Shown: one piece after another, positions 36,566 through 48,420 of the stretch
How the letters are laid out: the number at the start of each line of letters is the position of its first letter
Numbering within the stretch: position 1 is the first letter of the stretch
NCBI GenBank assembly: GCA_023055425.1
Contig: JALGPY010000007.1
Span: forward strand, 87,135,136 to 87,199,135
DNA from: Linanthus parryae
Lineage: Eukaryota; Streptophyta; Magnoliopsida; Ericales; Polemoniaceae
DNA: 64,000 nucleotides
Reading direction: 5' to 3'
Notes under the pieces: generated by a model
What the model was told of the DNA's origin: nothing
The model's input: only the letters and a program-made list of their open reading frames with translations
Database searches by the model: none
Program-made: the position numbers and the translations under genes

Positions 36566-37460
36566 AAGAATCTTCTTAATAGAATTTCCTAAAAATTGCC
36601 AACAGATCTTTGACTCTTTAACAGCTCAATTCCAACGGCTAGTTGCTTGATATCTTTTAGGATATTGATATGATCTTCCATTTGTAGATCCTAGGAAAGT
36701 TCAGACATAGTTCCGTAATTGTAGGATTAATTTTTTAAGCTGGATTTCCTTATGCATATGAGTAAGTAAGGAAACATTTCCTACAAAAAAAGATAGCTAA
36801 TAATCCCTCCATATACTTGGTGAACTTGGTGAAAGCAGTTCAATTAGCATGTAATAAAACATCAGCTTAGTTTGTCTTTTATCATCTAAACTAGCATGAA
36901 CAAGGATAGGAGATTAGGATTGATTTGAGGGATGAACTCCCCCTCAGGTCTTGCTTCTGTATGTTGTTCAATTTCAAGGAATTTATAAAAGTTTCTAAGC
37001 TTTGAAACCAAAACTCAGTTTCAAGATTTCGAATTCTATTTCAAGTCCTTGAAACAGGCTGTGAACTTACAATCTCCCTGTTGATGAAAGACAAAAATAA
37101 TTAATCTGATTAACCCGCATTTCTGCAAGAAATAAACATTAGCAGTCCAGCAGTAATAGATATAATAAATCAAACAATTATAAATCCTAATCCATGGCTG
37201 AATAAAAAAAAAAATTGAGTTAACGAATAAAAAAAGTCAAAGTACTTATGCAGTTTACAAACCAACAACTGCAACATCAAAACGAAATAAAAAACTAAGC
37301 GTATCTCCTAAATTTCTCTCCCTTTTTGACTTTCATCAATAAGGATGATAAAATGTTGGATCAAAATATTTTTGAAGACTAAAATGAAGTTTTGAGAGAG
37401 GAAGGATGATATCAAGGCTTTGAAAAGAGGTTCAAAGCTTTTAAGGAAAGAAAGAAAAGT

Positions 37461-39210
37461 CTAGAATCTGGGATTGCGGTCTTCATCTCCCCTAGGCTCT
37501 GAAGCTTACTCCTGATCACTTTCTTCTTCATCCTCACCATACTCTTGATGTTCTTCTTCTTGTGTTACTTCCTTACCAGTCTCATCAGTAGCTCCATCAC
37601 CTTCAAACAGTTCTGCTGATGTCACAATTGTAGGAATCATCGCTTTCTTTTTCTTCTACTTAAATTATTTGAGAGGCAAGTCAGAGTCCACACTGTCTTC
37701 TTCCTGTTCCCCATCTCCACTAGCCTTTTCACCTGTTTCTGTATCCCCAACACCCGTCTTTCTAGTACCCTTATCTCAATCTTTATCCTCAGTACTATGT
37801 TCATCAAACCATCAGCTGTAGAACCTGCCTTCTTTGATCCTTCTGTAACTTGTGAGACTTCCTTTTCCACATGTTTAAATTTGATACTTTTGAAGACACT
37901 CTCAAGCATTTAATTCAATTGTTAGAACTAAGTACCCGATTCATATTGATCATGCTTCAAATCATCCAAATCATTGTCAATGAAGTCGAACATTTGAAGA
38001 ACAGTGGATTGGTATTGAAATTGAGAGGTCCATGCTCCTTCACTAGTTTTTACAACTCCAGTCAATTGAAAAGCCTTTTCATCAAGCATTCCAAAACTAG
38101 TGGAGATTGTCTATTCCCTATTAACTGGTATTTCAAGGTGTTGAAAGAAGAATGTAAGGAGTTAGCATAGGGTAAAGGATGTTTCCTTTTCTTGGTACAT
38201 GAATGTAGCATGTGCTCCATCACAATGCCTGCCAAAAAAATCTCATAACCATGCATAACTAGTTACATCAAATAGAGTACCCTATCAGAAAACAACTCTT
38301 TTGAATTATCCTTAGGTACTACACACCTCATCATAATTGGGAACAAAATCTTAGCTTGAACAATCAACACAGAGTGAGTTAACTGTTCTGAGGTTGTAGC
38401 TACAGGTAAAAAGAATTCATATTTATTCAGCCTCAAAGCATCAATCTTACTAGGATGATTGTCTACATTGTACCTCTTTGGAAATCCTAAAAAATAGGCA
38501 AACTTAGAATGATCAAGCTCCATGTTAACCCCAGTAACCTTAGAAGATATGGTCGAGGCTAAAGATTTCCCCTGTTTCATATTCAAGTAGAACAGTCTGG
38601 TAAGCTTAGGGTAAGCAACTTTTGATGGATTAAGAATTTTCCAAAGAGAACTCTGTTTCAATCTCCTTATGCATTCTAAATTCATACCATTCTATATTAT
38701 AGTACTGATCGACCTATAATATGCATCAGGAGTTGAAGCAAAACCATCAAACTAATTTCCTCAAGCAGAATGACTTATAAACCACTGGTTAGAGAGACCA
38801 TTCTTACCAGGAGGGGATTTCTGTTCTAAGTAGATCTGTAGCTCTTTCCCAGTGTCCTTCTCTGTTTCTTGAATCTCCATATCATACACCTTCCCTTTTA
38901 TGTTGTCTACATTCTAAAGCTTCTTCTTCACCTTCTTAGGGCTTCGAAACTTAATCCCTTTCTGTTTCGAACAACCACCTATTGGATCTGACTTCTTCTT
39001 CTTTCTTGAAGCAGCAGTCTGATCTCCCTTGCCTTTCTTGCTCTGCTTGTTTGGATGAGGAGAAGACGGTTTAGGTGGACTAGGATTTCTGTAACTAGAT
39101 TCATCACTGATGATTTGAACATCATATTATGTAGTTTTTCTCTTTTGACATGTGCATTTATTTGATCCACCAGCCATCTCGATTCTTTCAGAGTCTCTCC
39201 TTTTGCTCAT
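37461..39210 (-). pseudogene. accessory ORF of the copia element, copy F2
   Basis: It runs from the ATG at 39210 to a stop at 37461. The usual TGA has changed here, so a TAG two codons on ends it. The 140-codon middle piece (38263-38685) keeps LWKILNPSKVAYPKLTRLFY, SKVTGVN, a VPKDNSKEL motif and SDRVLYLM of the plant-transposon-protein-like domain. It is broken by stops on both sides. Confidence 0.6.
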
Positions 39211-39705
39211 TAGGGTTTGGGGAAGTTTAGAAGAGCGAGACTAGAGTGAATAATACAAGAGATAAGAGAGAAGATAAATACTAGTGAGTTTGAGTTTGAA
39301 AAGGAAACTGAATATTTCCTGAGTATTTCAAGAAGGAAATATTGAGTAAAATTAAAACTATGTGCGTGACGTGTGGAAGGAAATAAAATAACATTAATTT
39401 GAAAAAGATTCGTTTTAGAGGGCAAAAATAATGTTAGGCAATTATCTATAGAGATAACACCCAGCATTCGATACCCATTCATTGACTATATAGTATACAA
39501 ATTTATTTTCAAAGCTATGAAAAGAATTTCAAGGCCTTCAAAAACTGTAGTACTGAAAGCATATAAGATCAAGGCTTTGAAAAGCTTTTCAAAATATTGA
39601 AACACACCAACCTAACTCGATACTCCCCTAAACCAGTGCTTCCTTGTTTAACATGCCCAGGTCTAATCTCAGTGCTGTTAATCTATCTTATTGAAAAGGT
39701 TTAGT

Positions 39706-40312
39706 GAAGATATTTGCAAAACTGCATGTTAGTAGACATAAATGATAAAGACACATCACCTTTCTCCACATGATCTCTGATGAAATGGTGTTTGACATCT
39801 ATCTGTTTAGTTCTGGAGTGCTAAATTGGATTCTTAGTGATTGAAATTGCACTAGTTTTGTCACATTTGATTGCAGTATCTCTGAAGTCATAAGCCAAGT
39901 CTCTCATTTGTTGAGCTATCCACAACACTTAAGAGTAGAAAGCTCCAGCTGCTATGTATTCAGCTTCTGCTTTTGATGGAGCTATTAAATTTTGCTTCTT
40001 AGAATGCTAGCTTATCAGAGATGATCCAAGGAACGAGAAACACACTGAAGTGCTTTTTCTATCAACTTTGTAGCATGCAAAGTCAGCATCTAAATTCCAT
40101 AAAGAGAGAAGTTAGATTCTTTAGGGTGCCAAATCCCTAAGTCTTTGGTACCATTCAGATATCTAAAGATTCTTTTTACAACCAGTGAGTGTGATTATTT
40201 AGGAACAACTTGAAATCTAGCACATATATAGAAAGTAAACATGATATTTGGATTGATTGCAGTTAAATAAACTAGTGAACCAATAATACCTCTGTATTAT
40301 TTCTGGTTCACA
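39706..40312 (-). pseudogene. copia RNase H, C-terminal half (F2)
   Basis: Equivalent to 25189-25801, with [21 protein letters not shown] readings but more stops. It ends at the junction with X3 at 40312/40313. Confidence 0.75.
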
Positions 40313-41551
40313 GTATCGAAGTACTTTGTTCGTTAATTTTATTATATCGATTCTTAACGTTCTGTATTGAGTCTTTGAGCAAATTGTAAGCTCCGTCCGA
40401 GTTAGTTTGCGGTTCTTTTCTTTGGTTGTAGTTGGGTCAACCGCACATGGTCTAGAGATTCTTATTTAAACCATTTTTTTTTATTTCTATAAAATAATAA
40501 TAAAATCATTAATTATATCTCTCCTTTTCCCGTTTCTCTTTCTCGTCAATGTCTTCCCCTTCACCTCCGATCCTTTTATTCCTTCCTTTGAAACATTCCC
40601 TGATAACTGTAGCTAACACTAGTTCAATGTATATGTTTGGTAAATATATATCATTGTATCCCCTATTTCCCTAATGAGTCTATTTCATATAAATATGCTC
40701 TTATTTCATCAATTCATCAGATCTATCTATCGAAGAGGTTGATTGCACTGAATCTTGTATGCTGATATAAATACCTAATAAGCTTAACTAAGCAATTAAG
40801 CTTAACTGAGTAGTAAAATTCGAAAGAAAATTAGTTAGCTTTTGAGTTTTAAGAGATGGGTGAAATTTGATTGTGTTCCTCGTTTCTAGTTCTTTTGGAG
40901 CCTTGAGGGGGTATGAAATATGAAATCCCTTTTATTTTTCTACGCCGTAGTTTGTAAATTGGGATAATAATAAAGATTATTTTTTTGTATGAACTTATAA
41001 ATAGAGAAAATTGGATGAGGTGCTTCGGCATTCTTTTTCTTTGGAAGTGCTTCAGTTTAAATGGTACAGAGTGGACTGACAAGGGGATCTATGGGTGGGG
41101 AAGATATTTGTACAATTGTTTAGACATAAATAGCCTTATTGTGAACCCATAAAATATGGTTTTAGCCATTGGTCTTCGTAACATATGGCGAGACCCAAAT
41201 GTATAAGAAACATGATATAATTTTTGATGGTTATGGGTGAAATTTTGTCCAAATTCTCCAGTTGACACTCTTCGTAATCCCAAATTCTATCCCATCGGTA
41301 GCTTTGGTATTCTTGTATATTCGTTTGCATATATGCTACTAGTTGTCTTTCTCTTAGCTGGTTAATTTTGAAGTAAAATGCAAGTATGCAACAAGTTGAA
41401 ACTAGAAATACCAGATCGAACGAATCCTAACCCTCAAACGACTTCCTAGATCATGGTTAGCGAATCTAGTAACCTCTACAAGCTATATAGAACTTCTATA
41501 GTGTGTCAGTGAACAAGTACAAAATCTTGACGATCAGTTACAAACCCATCA
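40313..41551. other. X3 left arm, no recognised gene
   Basis: Equivalent to 10872-12043, without the deletions of copies 1 and 2. Minus-strand frames at 40849-41082 and 41136-41330 are unrecognised. Confidence 0.5.
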
Positions 41552-44328
41552 GCTAGCTCTCTTTCTCATGGCTAGCAATCACAATGCAACAATGTGTCGA
41601 CTGACCATGTGTCACGGCTTTTGCTGCATGTAACATCCCTATCTTATAATATATATGATGAGATATCTTTCCCTCACTCAAAATCTTTAGATCTCTCGTT
41701 CTCTCTCTCCAATGGCCAGCAATAATTCCTTCCTCACCGTTGTGTGCTTTTGTAAATGCGCAATTCACATGGTAGCCACAGGGTGTAGCATGGTTGTGGG
41801 GAGTACTTTCACTCCCAAATGGTTCCTGTGGTTCATTTCACTTTAACGGCAAGGACCATCACAGTGAAGAACATCAACCTAAGGATGGTAAAAATCCTAG
41901 CACATGTACCTTCATGGAGGCCAACTGGGTGTTGTGCCTAACTTTTAAAACCACATTTTCCCAAGTGCTATGTGGATAGACCATGACCCAGTTGAGGGTG
42001 TGGTGGTGAATCCTCTGCAACATAGATGGAGGATGGTTATTAGTGCAAGTCAAACGGTAGAAATGTACATGTATAGCATCACAATAGGGTGGAGACTCGG
42101 TTGCCATAACCAGAACAACATAGTGGCATAGTGCAACATGTTAGGGGTAACTCCACTACAGCTCAAAAGCAGTGGATCAATAATTACGTAGATGATTATA
42201 GCCTCCCTAACTGAAGGTTGTTTGGCCATTGCATCTACAAAGGTGGATGGAGGTTTCTAAAGTTTCTATTGGGGGTTCTAGTTCTTGTGTTCTCCTCGTC
42301 ATTCAACTTGTTCTTAGTGTAATGTCTTATGTACTTCAAATTAATTATACTCTCAACTCTGTTTTTGTTCCTGAGGTTTTACTCATCCATGTGATTGTTG
42401 ATCCACTACTTGAACTTCAATGGAGTTAACTCCGTCATGTTGCAGCATGCTACCAGGTTGTCTTGGTCGCGGCTACATAGGCTCCACCAAAGGGTGACTT
42501 CATAGAGGTACATTCCCGTTTCTTGCCTTTCAGTGGAAACCTTCCTTCGCCTCTCTTGCGAAGGAATCACAATTACACCCTCCTATAGGTCATAGTCTAT
42601 CCCTAGAGCACCTTGTACAAGAGGTTGTGAAAGGTAGGCAGAACAAGTGACTGGCCTCCATGAGGTACCTAAGCAAGGATATTGACCATCCATGGATTGA
42701 TGATGAATGCAACTTCTTCACGGTGATGGTCCTCATGAATGCAGTGGCATGCACCACATAAACCATTTGGGGAGTGAATGTACTCGCCACAGCAAACATA
42801 CACCTTGTGGTTTCCATGGGGCTTGTCGCATCTGTGATAGCATAAAAGGGTGAGGAAGGCATTGTTGCTTGTCATTGGATAGTCTCAGCGAGACACAAAG
42901 GAAAGGAGAGAGAGAAAAAGAGGGAGAGTGATCTCTCCCTCTGTTTCTCTCTCTCTCCCTCTCTCTGTGTCTTGCTTAGACTATCCTATGGCCAGAAACA
43001 ATGCATTTCACACCCTTGTATACTATCACGAAAGTCGCAAGCCCCATGGCAGCCACTGGGTGTACGGTGATTGTGCCAAATGGTTTATGTGCTGCATGCC
43101 ACTAGAGCCATGGGGACCATCACCGTGAAGAAATTGCATTCAACAACAATCAATTGTTGGTCCAAATCCTAGCTGAGGTCGCTCACAGAGGCTAGCCGAC
43201 TGTCTGCCTAACTTTGACAACCTCAATGTCCCAAGTTCTCTGGGGATAGAGGACGAACCAGAAGAGGGTGTAGTTGTGAATCCTTCGTAGCACAGGTTAA
43301 GGACGGTGTTCATTGAAACGCAGAACACGGGTATGTACTTGTATGCAGTCACCCCCGCCCCCGACGGAGCCTATATGGCCACAACCCAGACAACCTCGTG
43401 GCATGCTGCTAAAAGATCGAGGTAACACTACTGTAGCTCAAGCAGTGGATCAACAATCACAGGGATGAGTTAACCTCAGGAATAAAAACAGAGTTGAGAG
43501 TATAATAAAACTGGATTAAGTTGAAGTACAAATGAAATTACATTGAGAACAAGATAAACGGCGAGGAGACCACTAGAATAAAAACCCAATATTGACACTT
43601 TAGCAACCTCAAGGCACCTCAATAGCCGCAATGACCAAACAACCTTTAGTTATGTAGGTTGTAATCACCTACGAGATTATTGACACCCTGTTTGATCTGC
43701 TGTGCAGTTACCCCTACCATGTTGCAGAATACCACAAGGTTGTTATGGTTGTGTCCACCAAGGCTGCACCCGATTGTTACGGCATACAGGTATATTTTTA
43801 TATTCTACCTTGCATTCAACATCATCCTCCACCTCTGTTGCGTAGGATTCACCACTACACCCACCTACGGATCGTCGTTCATCACCAGAGAACTTGGAAA
43901 ACCAGAATCTTAAAGTTAGACACAACTTACAAATGGCTTTCGTGAAGGTACCTGAGCTAGGATTTTGACCTTCCATGGATCGATTTTGAATGAAACTTCT
44001 TCACTGCGATGGTCCTTACTACGGTAGTGAATGCACCACATGAACCATTTGAAGAGTGAAAGTACTACCCAGAGCGATACTACTCCCTGTGGCAACTATG
44101 GGACTTGTGTATTTACCATAGCACACAAGGGTGGGGAAGGTATTGTTGCTGGCCATTGGAGAGTCTCAACGATAGAGTGAAAGAGAGAACTCATGAGTTT
44201 AAGAGAGGGACATAGATCTATTTTTTTATATTATGAAAGAGGGATGTTACATGCAGCCTATGTCTTGACACATGTTCGGCCAACGCTTTGTTGCATTGTG
44301 ATTGCTAGCCATGAGAAAGAGAGCTAGC
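41552..44328. repeat. giant compound inverted repeat, copy 3
   Basis: 2,777 bp with the same ends (GCTAGCTCTC and its complement) and four modules. The module 2 start is at 42875 (-). The palindromic centre is about 42876-42987. The module 3 reading contains KPHGSHWVYGDC and then lacks the GAGTAATTTCACTCG-type piece seen in copy 1, removing one stop. Confidence 0.8.
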
Positions 44329-44975
44329 CAAAGTCGTGAAAAAATGTTCTTTTTTCATCATGTTCTTTATCTCGCTGTATGCCAGCACCTCAACCAACTC
44401 TGTTCTCGGATCACAACCGCCACTGTTCTCCTGCCACCACCACGATATATCGTATTCCCCAGTGGACTACCCATATCCCGTGGACCTCATCTATCCCTTC
44501 ACCACTTGGATCCCTACCCAAGTCATTGGGATGCTCGAAAATGAAGTTCCAATCCCACTAGAAGACGCTGGACATACCTATTTATGAAACCAAATATCTT
44601 ACTCTCTCGGATTCGTTGATAAATAAGCTAATTTGATATTCCCCATTTTGGAGGTGATACCCTAGGTTGGGGTATCTTCAATGTCTTCCAGCTCTCCTAG
44701 TTCCTTTTTTGTTTATATCACTCAATGATTGAATTCTCACTATGCTATTTAGATTTCTCCATTTAGGAGGCACAATCCTAGATCCGCGTACCAAGTTATA
44801 TTACGATTTCTTGCAACGACTCCGGCACCGGTTTATTTCGGTCATGGGATAATGGAGATGGGTTATGTGGCGGGGGAGAAGAAGAAGAGTGGGGGGATGA
44901 GGTGTCGGGGCAGAGCATTAGGGCGAGGCATAGGCGGAGCTCGGGAAACTGATTCTGGTGATTCATGGGCCTATC
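44329..44975 (+). pseudogene. WAK/LRK10L-like extracellular fragment, copy 3
   Basis: Equivalent to 14830-15480. The frame 44336-44587 reads KKCSFFIMFFISLYAST, then LIYPFTTWIPTQVIGMLE. Followed after a shift by the same LIYETKYLTL-type core. Tentative, without kinase domain. Confidence 0.35.
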
Positions 44976-46498
44976 TAGTATACATCCCATCAATCGCTGT
45001 TCGCAAGAAGTAATGAACAATGGCTGATAAACTACTCTTCTCCACTCTAACGCTCCTAACTATCGTACACCCAAACCAAAATCTGTCCCCGTAACACCCC
45101 TTCCCTACCCCCTCCACTCATGGGGTTGGACTAGAACTGTATTTTTATAAGGTTTCTCTCCTCCACCTCCCCCATGGAGTTGGAGATACTCTTAGTTGTT
45201 ATATATTACACTTACTAGAAACCAATTTTCCTTCCCTCTGGGCTCTTCCATAATATCTTGTAAAATATTGTGAGACATGGTCAAAATTTACACTTTCTAG
45301 TATATGTGTACTGTGACCTCAAGACTAGTATGTGAAAACACAACGTAGTGTTATAAAGGAGGTGAATGGGTAAGTTTCAACTACATTTCAAATAAATCAA
45401 AATTTTTGACAAGGCTCCGCTTTTTTTACCTACTTCAAGTGATTTTTTTTCTTTAGAAAAACGTAAAAAAAAACTTACTTTGAAATTAAGAAATATTTTA
45501 TAAAGTTGTACTTATCGTTCTTAGAAATAGAAATTACTTACTTTTTTACCATATTACCTCATAAAAGTAAATTTTATGAGAAAAAAGTAAGAAAAATTCA
45601 AGTTAAAAAACACTAAGTTTTTTTAACCGAAAAAATGTAAAGATTGCCTTAATTAATTTGTAACAAAAATGTTTAAATTAAAACTATTTTTCATTACTCA
45701 AAAGATAGGAAGGTCACCTCAATGTCTGTATTTCTAAGGTGCTGGCTGTCCACTCTTGTCAGTGCCTAAAGAATTGAAATTTTTACCATTGACTGGTTCA
45801 TATGAAAATCTAAAAATTGAAACTAAGATTTAACAAATAAATTCTAACAAGATAAAAAATTAGCCATGTAATTACATCTGATCGTGACAGCACGTTTTAA
45901 CCAACACTCTATTTTAAGATATGCATTGTTAAATCTATGCACGGGACTGGTCACTTGGTGCTTCAAACTATTATTTATGATAAGTCTTTTGGTTGTGTCA
46001 GAAATAAAAAAACAAAATATATCTTATTCATATTTGGAAACCGAGTTCATATTTTCTTTGAGGAGAAATATTCACTTGTGAGTGCATACTACACCAAATT
46101 TAAAAATTAATTATGTAAACATAGATTTTGTAAGTATAGATTATATGAAAGTTTTTTCAGATATACCTTTACTAGATATAGATAGTTATAAAGTATGTAG
46201 ATTGTGTAGTTTACTCTCTAAAGCAAGAAATCTCCACAATAATAGATTATCTCACACTCAAATAAATTGGGTAAACTTCCGGACAACTGTATCCCTACCA
46301 ATTTAAAACTTTCTTAAAAAGGGATGAATATACCTCTTTGTTGTTTTTATCTTTGATTCCAGGAAGATGAAGGACACCTCTTTCAGGATTGTCCCAGATC
46401 GGTGATTGTTTTGCTACCCTTGACTTGGTTCTGAAAATCACCAACAAATTCTTGCCTTTCAGATTATTTTTGAAAAACATTATCCTCAAAACTCCAAC

Positions 46499-46534
<36 letters not shown>

Positions 46535-46660
46535 TCTCCATGTGCTTGTGGCAGATTTGAAAACATATAAACCGTTTGTTTTATGAATATAAATATATTT
46601 CGGAAGGAGATGTGATAATAAATTCAAGTTCGGAAAACGAAGAGTTTATTACCACTTATC
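44976..46660. other. X3 AT-rich stretch with an expanded poly-A run
   Basis: Equivalent to 15481-17159. A run of 27 A at 46504-46530 is only about 5-6 A long in copies 1 and 2. No gene recognised. Confidence 0.55.
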
Positions 46661-47094
46661 TTACTTCTCGATTTGCACATGCACGCCCATGGAGTTTTAG
46701 GAGAATCACTGTTGGAGTCCGCCGTCGTTGGGGAGGCTTAAATTAAACACCGACGCTGCAGGAGGTGGTGCTGCTGGCTGGAACTCATAGGGTGATTTTG
46801 TTTGCGGAATTTCCTTCCAGGTCCCTTTCCACAAAGACCCTCTCTTCATGGCATTTCGAGCTCTGCATCAAACGGGTCAAATGTTGAGAGATTGAGATTT
46901 TGTGAATTTGATTGTGGAGATCAACTCTCTGATCATAACACAAAAACTTGAGAAGATGAGAGGCGTTGGATTAGAGAGATGAAACGATAAGTAAAGTGTG
47001 GTTGTTGTTTGTAACGAGGCTGTATCATTTATAACACAGGGTAGGGTTCAATTTTTTCCAAGGGACAAAAGAAACCCTTACACGTTGTCTACTT
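46661..47094 (+). other. unrecognised segment, broken version, copy 3
   Basis: Equivalent to 17160-17640, with small deletions near 46760 and 46965 and stop codons in the plus frame that is open in copies 1 and 2. This argues against conserved coding function. Confidence 0.4.
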
Positions 47095-48047
47095 AGTTTG
47101 GGCTTAGATAGTCTTTAATGTATTAGTTGGGTTGTTACATGCCGTGAAAGCATGTACAACTTATCTGTTCCTGAGAGGCCCAATATTTAAATAAATGTCC
47201 AATATCTTTGCAAAAAAAAAAATTACATTTTTTCCTGTTGAGTTGATGGTTATACTTACACAAATATACAATAACAACTAGACTCATACTCTCACAACTA
47301 AATGATATGTTATATTACCTAAAATATTCACGTCAACTCTCTGGGGCATATACGAATTATTGAACGTTGTAGACATTTGGATTTAGGAGCTATGTCGGTG
47401 TAGGCATTAACACTCGTTGTGTCACATGAAGGACCGCCAGCAAGGACCACACCCCAGTTACCCTTTTAGAGAATAGACCAAGATTAGGTGCATCGTCCAC
47501 GGGCCTCACGGACTTGTTAAATGGAAGTTAATACTAGGATAGAGTAAAATTTAGCAAATTATTCATGCAGTTGACAAAAAAAATTAACTCGCTATCTGGA
47601 TTTTTTGTTACCATATGTATAAAATATCATATACTATTGCTATAAAATATTATCGATAAACAAAATAACATCGGCAAGTAAATAAGTTTCTTCTTTGGAT
47701 AAGGGGCTAAACGAACGTTCGGTAAATAAATAACATTACCAAATGAATTATTTTCTTCGTTCCTAAGATTATATATTTTTCGTGATTTTATTTTACATAC
47801 ATCAGTTTAGAACTATGTCTGCTATTCAATTCAACTTGGCTTAATTTTAGTGTGTGATTGGTATCCCGAATTTTAATCCAAGTCAACTTTTGACTATCTC
47901 ATCCGTGAGACACCAATTTTAAGCGGATAATCTACAGATTAGAACAACCTATGGACATGGTAGAACTCCCCAAATTATGGATTTCGCAGATGAAAATCTC
48001 TAAAGAAATAATTTTAATATGCTTTTGACATTAGAATGATTAGTGTT
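47095..48047. other. X3 spacer, nothing recognised
   Basis: AT-rich, equivalent to 17641-18585. Nothing supportable. Confidence 0.5.
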
Positions 48048-48420
48048 CGTTAGGGTTTGGGGATTCAAAATGCCTAGCATAGAAAATTGACTTGGTCCAA
48101 GGCGGCTAAGGATTGTTTACTTGTCCGTTTTGGAATTATTTTCCTTGTACGTTTTGGTAACTTTAGTCGTTTCGTTGGGCACAAGTCAGCTGTCTAGGCC
48201 TATATCTGGGTGTAGGTCGTGGATATTAACTTGTGTGGTTTGTATTGGATTGTAATTTGTTCTCTCATCAATAAAATTGGGTTTGTTTTGGCCGTTGATG
48301 TAGCGAGTCTCAAAACTAGCGAACCATATTAAATCGTTTGTGTTGTACTTCATCTTGCTCTTTGTTTCATTGGTCTTCTCAATTCTTAAAATGTGGTATC
48401 ATCTGCATTCGTTTCTAACA
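48048..48420 (+). repeat. LTR-C, copy 3 (longer form)
   Basis: It starts CGTTAGGGTTTGGGG and ends TTCTAACA. The first base pair of the canonical TG has changed. It has about 55 bases (around 48055-48118, including CAAAATGCCTAGC) that are replaced by a short sequence in copies 1 and 2. The primer site at 48423-48435 carries two changes. Confidence 0.6.

Larger units (their letters stand above)
25802..40312. repeat. tandem block, copy 2 (14.5 kb)
   Basis: It comprises X2 (25802-36286), the LTR-B start (36287-36565) and copia fragment F2 (36566-40312). It has the same LTR-B/copia-LTR deletion joint as copy 1 and the same RNase H/X junction as copy 3. Private losses include about 405 bases at about 26014 (ends CCTTTT) and about 74 bases at about 28882. 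Confidence 0.9.
36566..40312 (-). mobile_element. SIRE-like copia 3' fragment F2
   Basis: Inner 3' LTR (36566-37071, ends GTGAACTTACA), polypurine region, accessory ORF (37461-39210), untranslated stretch and C-terminal RNase H (about 39706-40312). It ends at the RNase H/X junction TTCTGGTTCACA. Confidence 0.85.
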
